This document shows positions 13,730-18,272 of a stretch of 18,272 nucleotides of DNA, piece by piece (position 1 is the first letter of the stretch; every line of letters begins with the position of its first letter). Both the position numbers and the translations under genes were made by a program. The notes under the pieces are model-generated. The model saw only the letters and a program-made list of their open reading frames with translations, made no database searches and was not told the DNA's origin. The DNA comes from Gammaproteobacteria bacterium (GTDB taxonomy: Bacteria > Pseudomonadota > Gammaproteobacteria > SZUA-229). Location: positions 1-18,272 of the forward strand of contig DAOWLL010000002.1 of the NCBI GenBank assembly GCA_030641945.1, read 5' to 3'.

Positions 13730-14146
13730 ATGAACCTCCGGCCTGACAGACGCGATGAAAGAGTAGACGTCAATCTGACGCCATTGATTGATGTGGTATT
13801 TCTGCTGCTGATCTTTTTCATGGTGTCCACGACTTTTGATCGCCATGCAAAACTTAAAGTCGAGTTGCCCGAAGCAAGTGCAAAGAAGGAGCAGCAAGCT
13901 GAGGACGCGGTCGTTTTATCTATTGATGTAAAAGGAAATTATTTTATTAATGATCGCCAGGTTGTCAATACAACGTTGGAAACATTGAAAACTGCTCTGC
14001 AAAAAACAGTGGCTGATAAAAAAGACGTGACGCTGGTATTAAGGGCAGATGCCAAAACACCTCATCAATCGGTTGTAAGGGCAATGGATGCCGCTTCACA
14101 GCTAGGTTTAACACGGCTTTCAATCGCAACAATTGAAAGTAAATAA
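13730..14146 (+). CDS. exbD: ExbD/TolR-family energiser subunit
   Basis: A 138-aa partner of ExbB with a short cytoplasmic tail, one membrane helix (about residues 18-38) and a periplasmic domain. The proton-carrying aspartate is Asp21 in VNLTPLIDVVFLLLIFFMVSTTF. The periplasmic part (VVLSIDVKGNYFINDRQV, LVLRADAKTPHQSVVRAMDAASQLGL) is typical of ExbD. The ATG directly follows the exbB stop, so translation is coupled. msbA begins 18 bases after its stop. Confidence 0.94.
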   Translation: MNLRPDRRDERVDVNLTPLIDVVFLLLIFFMVSTTFDRHAKLKVELPEASAKKEQQAEDAVVLSIDVKGNYFINDRQVVNTTLETLKTALQKTVADKKDVTLVLRADAKTPHQSVVRAMDAASQLGLTRLSIATIESK

Positions 14147-14164
14147 ATTAATACAATTCCAGAT

Positions 14165-15925
14165 ATGAGCACGGACCAGGGCGAACATACAGATGTGGGT
14201 CAATACTACAGGCGGCTGTTAGCGCTGGCTTTTGTTCACTGGAAGATTTTTTCTGTATCAATCGTCGGTATGATTCTTGTTGCTGGCACGGATACTGCTC
14301 TTGCCGCCTTCATGAAGCCATTAATGGATGATGGCTTCGTAAACCGGGATCTTGAAACAATACGTCAACTTCCCCTGATACTTATCGGTATATTTGTCGT
14401 ACGTGTGTTTGCGATATTTATTTCCATGTATTGCATCAGCTGGGTTGGACGGAAAGTTATCATGGTGTTGCGCGAGAGAATGTTCAGCAAGCTTTTGCTG
14501 TTACCAAAAGATTTCTATGACAGGGCAACCAGCGGCGAAATAATTTCCAAGTTTACATACGACGTAGAACAGGTTGCCAATGCATCTACCAAGGCAATCA
14601 CCATAATCGTGCGTGACACCTTTACGGTGATTGGAATATTGGCCTGGATGTTTTACCTCAGCGTATCTTTGACACTGGTGTTGCTTACAACAGGCCCATT
14701 GATTGCAATACTCATCAGTCTTGTAACAAAGAAATTCAGAAAACTGAGCAAGCGAATTCAAAGCAGTATAGGCGATGTTTCCAGGATCGTTGAAGAGTCG
14801 ATAAAAGCACAAATCGTCGTCAAGGTTTTTGGTGGACGTGATTACGAGGAATCACAGTTTGAAAAAATCAACGACCAGAACCGTCGCCAGAACATGCGCA
14901 TGATTGCAACTCAGGCACTGAGTACACCAATAATTCGCCTGATTGTCGGCATCTGACTGGCTGTAATCATCTACCTCGTCACCAAAGATGAAAAGATGAG
15001 CATTGTTACACCCGGAACATTCGCTTCCTACATGGTTTCACTGACCTTTTTGTTCGGGCCTGTCAAGCGATTAGCTGATGTAAATGTTGATTTACAACGG
15101 GGAATCGCCGCTGCTGAGAGTGTTTTCAAGCTGACGGACCTTGATAGTGAGCAGGACAATGGAACTTATACTGCTGAACGTGTTGATGGGGACATCGAAT
15201 TCAGTCATGTTGGCTTTCGTTATAGCAGCGCAAAAGAAGCGGCACTGGTTGATATCAAGCTTGATATCAAGGCAGGTGAGACAGTCGCTTTTGTCGGCAG
15301 ATCAGGCAGCGGCAAGTCGACATTACTTCACTTGCTGCCGCGGCTATATGAAGTGGGTGAAGGTTCTATTACGCTCGACGGTCATGATATTCGTGATTTC
15401 AAACTGGAAAACCTGCGCAGCCATATAGCGTTTGTCGGTCAGGATGTGGTGCTTTTTAATGACACTGTCGCGCACAATATTGCCTATGGATCAATGCGCG
15501 ATGCTGATATAAGCCAGATAGAGCAGGCCGCCAGCTCCGCTTATGCCGACGAATTCATCAGGGAGCTCAAACACGGCTACCAGACAATTGTTGGAGAGCG
15601 CGGCTTGATGCTGTCGGGCGGACAGCGTCAACGCATCGCAATTGCCAGGGCATTGCTTGCGAATGCCCCGGTATTGATACTGGATGAAGCAACCTCGGCG
15701 CTCGATACAGAATCTGAAAGATTTATCCAGTCTTCACTGGAAGCGCTGATGAAAAACCGTACAACACTGGTTATCGCGCATCGGCTTTCAACGATTGAAA
15801 ATGCAGACAAGATCGTTGTGCTGGATGCAGGAAAAATTGTCGAGACGGGTACCCATCAACAACTGCTTGATATAAATGGACAGTATGCTGTGCTTCACCA
15901 GATGCAGTTTGAAAATCAGGCCTGA
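14165..15925 (+). pseudogene. msbA: msbA lipid A flippase with one in-frame TGA
   Basis: MsbA is an essential ABC exporter that flips lipid A-core across the inner membrane. Read through, this gene encodes 586 residues (E. coli 582) with every block intact: YCISWVGRKVIMVLRERMF, DFYDRATSGEIISKFTYDVEQVA, TKKFRKLSKRIQ, Walker A GRSGSGKST, Q-loop VGQDVVLFND, signature LSGGQRQRIAIARA, Walker B VLILDEATSALD and the H-loop IAHRLST. Codon 264 (14954-14956) is TGA. The 263-codon piece (14165-14956) ends inside a transmembrane helix (LIVGI-stop-LAVIIYLV). The same frame continues without any indel, with a possible restart ATG at 14996 leading to 15925. E. coli has Ala there, so a small residue is expected; GGA or TCA to TGA is a one-base change. 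The final TGA overlaps the lpxK ATG. Possibilities are a base error, readthrough (TGA followed by C) or real loss. Confidence 0.9.
14954..14956 (+). other. Premature TGA codon within msbA
   Basis: The codon is TGA followed by CTG. A C after TGA is the leakiest stop context known in bacteria. The genome uses TGA as a genuine stop in lpxK, kdsB and arsR in this window, so it is not a reassigned code. Confidence 0.9.
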
Positions 15926-16914
15926 TGAAAAGACTGGATCATTACTGGTATAGCCAGAATCCAGTAGCCTGGGTGCTGTTGCCGTTATCCTGGCTATTCT
16001 GCGCTGTATCGGTTCTGCGGCGTTTCATGTATTCAACTGGACTGCTGCCAGGCTATGCCATGTCAGTACCGGTTATTATTGTTGGCAATATTTCTGTCGG
16101 CGGTACAGGTAAAACGCCCCTGTTGATTGGTCTATGCGAAATTCTGCATCAACATGGCCTCAAACCCGGTGTTGTCAGCCGCGGATATGGCGCCGCAATA
16201 AGCGGTGAATACTCGGTTGCAGCAAATGATGATGCTGCAACTTGTGGAGATGAGCCGCTGCTGATAAAGCAACGCACAGGATGCCCTGTGATAATTGGCC
16301 GGGACAGGGTCGCCGCAGCAAAAAAGCTGTTGGCAGAAAATGATTGCGATGTCATTCTCAGCGATGATGGCATGCAGCATTATCGATTGAAAAGAGATAT
16401 CGAAATTGCGGTTGTCGATACGCAAAGAAAATTTGGTAACGGATTTTGCCTTCCTGCAGGTCCTTTACGCGAACCCGAATCAAGACTGCGCAGCGTAAAT
16501 ATGGTTGTTCATCACGGTAATTCCGGCGATAAATACCATTTTTCTCTCAAATTTGAACAAGCAGTTAACCTGGCAACAGGGGAAAACAGAAAGCTGGAAT
16601 CGTTTACAACCGGGATGGTTCATGCTGTCGCAGGCATCGGTCATCCTGAGAGATTCTTCAACCAGTTACGGGCCCAGGGGCTGGAAGTGATTGAACATGC
16701 CTTTCCAGATCATCATGTATATACATCCAGTGATATTGATTATGCAGATAATTCATCAATACTGATGACGGAAAAAGATGCGGTTAAATGCAAACGCCTG
16801 CAACCGACCATGAACTCTGGCGGTATAACTGAAAATACCTGGGCTGTGCCGGTGAGCGCAATAATATCAGCCCAGCTTGGCTATGATTTGATTGAACTGA
16901 TCAAGCAGTGTTGA
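15925..16914 (+). CDS. lpxK: LpxK, tetraacyldisaccharide 4'-kinase
   Basis: A 329-aa inner-membrane-associated kinase that phosphorylates the 4' position of the tetraacyldisaccharide-1-phosphate precursor to form lipid IVA. An N-terminal membrane helix (about 15-35, VAWVLLPLSWLFCAVSVLRRF) is followed by the P-loop VGNISVGGTGKTPL. Further family blocks are VSRGYG, GDEPLLI, VIIGRDRVAAAKKLL, DVILSDDGMQHYRLKRDIEIAVVD, GFCLPAGPLREP and FPDHHVYTSSD, plus MTEKDAVKC. The start ATG overlaps the stop of msbA (TGATG) and the stop overlaps the ATG of ycaR, so translation is coupled along the operon. No defect is seen, in contrast to msbA. Confidence 0.96.
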   Translation: MKRLDHYWYSQNPVAWVLLPLSWLFCAVSVLRRFMYSTGLLPGYAMSVPVIIVGNISVGGTGKTPLLIGLCEILHQHGLKPGVVSRGYGAAISGEYSVAANDDAATCGDEPLLIKQRTGCPVIIGRDRVAAAKKLLAENDCDVILSDDGMQHYRLKRDIEIAVVDTQRKFGNGFCLPAGPLREPESRLRSVNMVVHHGNSGDKYHFSLKFEQAVNLATGENRKLESFTTGMVHAVAGIGHPERFFNQLRAQGLEVIEHAFPDHHVYTSSDIDYADNSSILMTEKDAVKCKRLQPTMNSGGITENTWAVPVSAIISAQLGYDLIELIKQC

Positions 16915-17090
16915 TGAATAAGAAATTACTTCATATCCTGGTTTGCCCGCTATGCAAAGGTAAACTTCAATACAATAAAAAAAATGCTGAGCTTGAATGC
17001 CGCCATGACAATCTCGCATTTCCGCTTCGTAACGGCGTACCCATTTTGCTTGAAATGGATGCCCGGCAACTCACACCAGAAAATAAATAG
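16914..17090 (+). CDS. ycaR: YcaR/Trm112-like small zinc-ribbon protein
   Basis: A 58-aa protein of the Trm112p-like (UPF0434) family: LLHILVCPLCKGKL carries a CPxC zinc-knuckle-like pair, followed by LECRHDNLAFPLRNGVPILLEMDAR. E. coli YcaR is about 60 aa and sits at the same place. The family member Trm112 partners methyltransferases in eukaryotes; the bacterial role is unclear. Only three cysteines (Cys11, Cys14 and the Cys of LECRHD) are visible, so full zinc coordination is not certain. The start is the ATG overlapping the lpxK TGA (16912-16914). Upstream GTG and TTG codons in frame are less likely. It lies between lpxK and kdsB, the normal order. Confidence 0.92.
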   Translation: MNKKLLHILVCPLCKGKLQYNKKNAELECRHDNLAFPLRNGVPILLEMDARQLTPENK

Positions 17091-17122
17091 TCTACAATGC
17101 AACTTACCAGATTGACCGTACT

Positions 17123-17878
17123 ATGACTGAACAATTCAATATCGTTATACCTGCCCGTTATGACTCCAGCCGGTTTCCAGGAAAACCGCTGGCGGATATT
17201 AATGGTAAACCAATGATCCAGCGTGTTTACGAAGCAGCGGTGGATGCGGGCGCCAGTGAAGTGGTTATCGCTACTGACAGCACCCTGATCGGCATGGCTG
17301 CAGAAGAGTTCGGTGCTACGGTATGTATGACACTGGAGGAACACGCATCAGGAACCGACCGTTTATGCGAGGTCGTCGACAAATTGGAATGGGCAGACGA
17401 TACCGTCGTGGTTAACGTGCAGGGCGATGAGCCATTGATGCCATCGACGATAATCAACCAGGTTGCTGTTGACCTGATAAAAAATAATGAAGCTGGTTGC
17501 GCCACGCTCTATACAGGTATCTCGCACGAAGATGCCAGTGATCCAAACATCGTTAAAGTGGTTACAGATGCAAAGGGTTTTGCCCTGTACTTCAGCAGGT
17601 CAGTCATACCGTATATTCGCGATACCGATGATGCAGCAGTCACCGAGCTTGTTTATAAAAGACATATTGGTCTTTATGCGTATAGAGTTGCCTTGCTTAA
17701 ATCATTTCGGACGATGAAACCCTGTGAACTTGAGCAAGCTGAGAAACTTGAGCAACTCAGATTAATGTGGCACGGTACAGCAATCCATGTTGCACAGGCC
17801 GCTTCGATTCCCGGGCATGGGGTAGATACACCGGAAGACCTCGAAAGAGTCAAAGCCGCAATTGCACCAGATTTTTGA
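17123..17878 (+). CDS. kdsB: KdsB, CMP-KDO synthetase
   Basis: A 251-aa cytoplasmic enzyme (3-deoxy-manno-octulosonate cytidylyltransferase) that activates KDO with CTP for attachment to lipid IVA. The nucleotide-binding start IVIPARYDSSRFPGKPLADINGKPMIQRVYE, VVIATDS, EHASGTDRLCEVVDKL and VVNVQGDEPLMPSTII are all present, followed by the family end blocks YFSRSVIPYIRD, HIGLYAYR, ELEQAEKLEQLRLMWHG and GHGVDTPEDLERVK. Its ATG is 32 bases after ycaR, with only a weak ribosome-binding site in the gap. It is the last gene of the lipid A/KDO run before a repeat-containing spacer. Confidence 0.96.
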   Translation: MTEQFNIVIPARYDSSRFPGKPLADINGKPMIQRVYEAAVDAGASEVVIATDSTLIGMAAEEFGATVCMTLEEHASGTDRLCEVVDKLEWADDTVVVNVQGDEPLMPSTIINQVAVDLIKNNEAGCATLYTGISHEDASDPNIVKVVTDAKGFALYFSRSVIPYIRDTDDAAVTELVYKRHIGLYAYRVALLKSFRTMKPCELEQAEKLEQLRLMWHGTAIHVAQAASIPGHGVDTPEDLERVKAAIAPDF

Positions 17879-17950
17879 AAGCGCATTTCAAACAACTATC
17901 TTTTAGCCAGACTGATTGAGATCGGCTACTATGATTCCGAATGAACTATT

Positions 17951-18046
17951 TTAGCCGCAAAATACGCAAACAGCGCAAATAGGTTTTTCTGTAGTAGAAA
18001 TAGCACAGTACGTAATCTTCGCGTAATTTGCGTTATTTGCGGCTAA
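17951..18046. repeat. Inverted CCGCAAAA-type repeat between kdsB and rlmL
   Basis: The left arm TTAGCCGCAAAATACGCAAA plus CAGCGCAAAT (17951-17980) is mirrored by CTTCGCGTAATTTGCGTTAT plus TTGCGGCTAA (18017-18046). The left arm reads as units CCGCAAAA, TACGCAAA, CAGCGCAAA, the same 8-9-nt layout as the other elements. It could act as a terminator for the lipid A operon. No U tract is visible. Confidence 0.65.
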
Positions 18047-18078
18047 TACTTAATGAGTTCAAAAATTAGAGATATGAC

Positions 18079-18272
18079 GTGAGTCAAAACCTTACACTGT
18101 TTGCTACCTGCCCAAAAGGCGTGGAAGATCTGCTCGCAGCAGAATGCAGCCAGCAGGGCCTGACTGGCGTCAGTACAACGCATGGCGGAGTTTTTTGTCA
18201 GGGTAGCCTTAGCAACGCCTACAGTCTCTGTTTATGGTCAAGGGTGGCGAGCAGGGTACTATTACAATTGCA
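18079..18272 (+). CDS. rlmL: RlmL/RlmKL 23S rRNA methyltransferase, N-terminal fragment
   Basis: The frame from GTG 18079 to the window edge codes for about 64 residues: SQNLTLFATCPKGVEDLLAA, then the blocks TTHGGVFCQG, AYSLCLWSRVASRVLLQL. E. coli RlmL has the like blocks LFASTARGLEELLKTEL, VQGGVHFKG, YQSLMWSRLASRI, which mark its N-terminal ferredoxin-like/THUMP region. RlmL methylates G2445 of 23S rRNA. An in-frame TAG at 18067-18069 limits the choice of start, leaving GTG 18079 as the only good one, with an AGAGA about 6 bases upstream. An ATG at 18074 is in another frame and stops after two codons. The gene is cut by the window edge, so the methyltransferase domains are not seen. Confidence 0.85.
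   Translation, partial: MSQNLTLFATCPKGVEDLLAAECSQQGLTGVSTTHGGVFCQGSLSNAYSLCLWSRVASRVLLQL

Noticed and set aside
14954..14998. Selenocysteine insertion at the msbA TGA
   Set aside because: Homologues have a small hydrophobic residue there, not Cys or Sec. I see no clear stem-loop directly after the TGA, and the site is in a membrane helix.
14954..17878. Reassigned TGA codon (genetic code change)
   Set aside because: TGA is used as the natural stop of arsR, msbA itself, lpxK and kdsB at family-typical lengths.
1..18272. tRNA, rRNA or known riboswitch genes
   Set aside because: No cloverleaf, rRNA core sequence or recognisable riboswitch motif was seen in any spacer.

Overview
The window comes from a gammaproteobacterium, probably an environmental one with mid-range GC (about 50% by eye). 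Three signs support this. The lipid A/KDO block exbB-exbD-msbA-lpxK-ycaR-kdsB follows comEC. A nudJ-mnmA pair sits near an hflD gene. A standalone YcaO with E. coli-type length and motifs is present. I cannot name the genus.

Layout. At 1-167 is the decayed 3' end of an amino-acid permease (APC type) with two in-frame TAA codons, convergent with and slightly overlapping a minus-strand alpha/beta hydrolase (153-1058). A divergent spacer leads to ycaO (1223-2971), which is preceded by and overlaps a possible 14-codon, Cys-rich leader ORF (1186-1230). Next come trhA (hemolysin III family, 3327-3992) and a membrane-anchored tandem glutaredoxin (4054-4686). These two genes lie between two diverged, inverted copies of a ~115-bp repeat (2969-3082 and 4853-4968). 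Then come hflD (minus, 4978-5601), a plus-strand arsenic module arsR / 29-codon ORF / acr3 (5745-7302), a minus-strand orphan gene (7433-7789) and ~360 bp of nested inverted repeats (7946-8307). After these lie the minus-strand genes mnmA, nudJ and a DUF2062 membrane gene (8317-10401). The arsenic module, the orphan gene and the repeats thus separate mnmA from hflD, which are adjacent in many gammaproteobacteria.

Divergent from DUF2062, comEC (10562-12883) begins a plus-strand run. A 158-bp MITE with 4-bp target duplications (12935-13092) lies before exbB, exbD, msbA, lpxK, ycaR and kdsB. Most of these genes touch or overlap. msbA is interrupted in frame by one TGA at 14954-14956, while everything after it remains intact. 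The window ends in the first 64 codons of an rlmL-type 23S rRNA methyltransferase gene (18079-18272).

How the genes work together. LpxK, MsbA and KdsB are lipid A kinase, lipid A flippase and CMP-KDO synthetase. YcaR is a small zinc-finger-like partner. ExbB/ExbD form a proton-driven energiser. MnmA thiolates tRNA wobble U34, YcaO assists beta-methylthiolation of ribosomal protein S12, and RlmL methylates 23S rRNA. ArsR and Acr3 sense and export arsenite.

The points most worth a second look are: the in-frame TGA in the normally essential msbA; the Cys-rich mini-ORF with the only good ribosome-binding site in front of ycaO; the inverted-repeat-bounded trhA-grx cassette; the 29-codon ORF bridging arsR and acr3; the probably leaderless arsR; and a shared 8-10-nt repeat grammar (core CRCARAR) in every large intergenic repeat.
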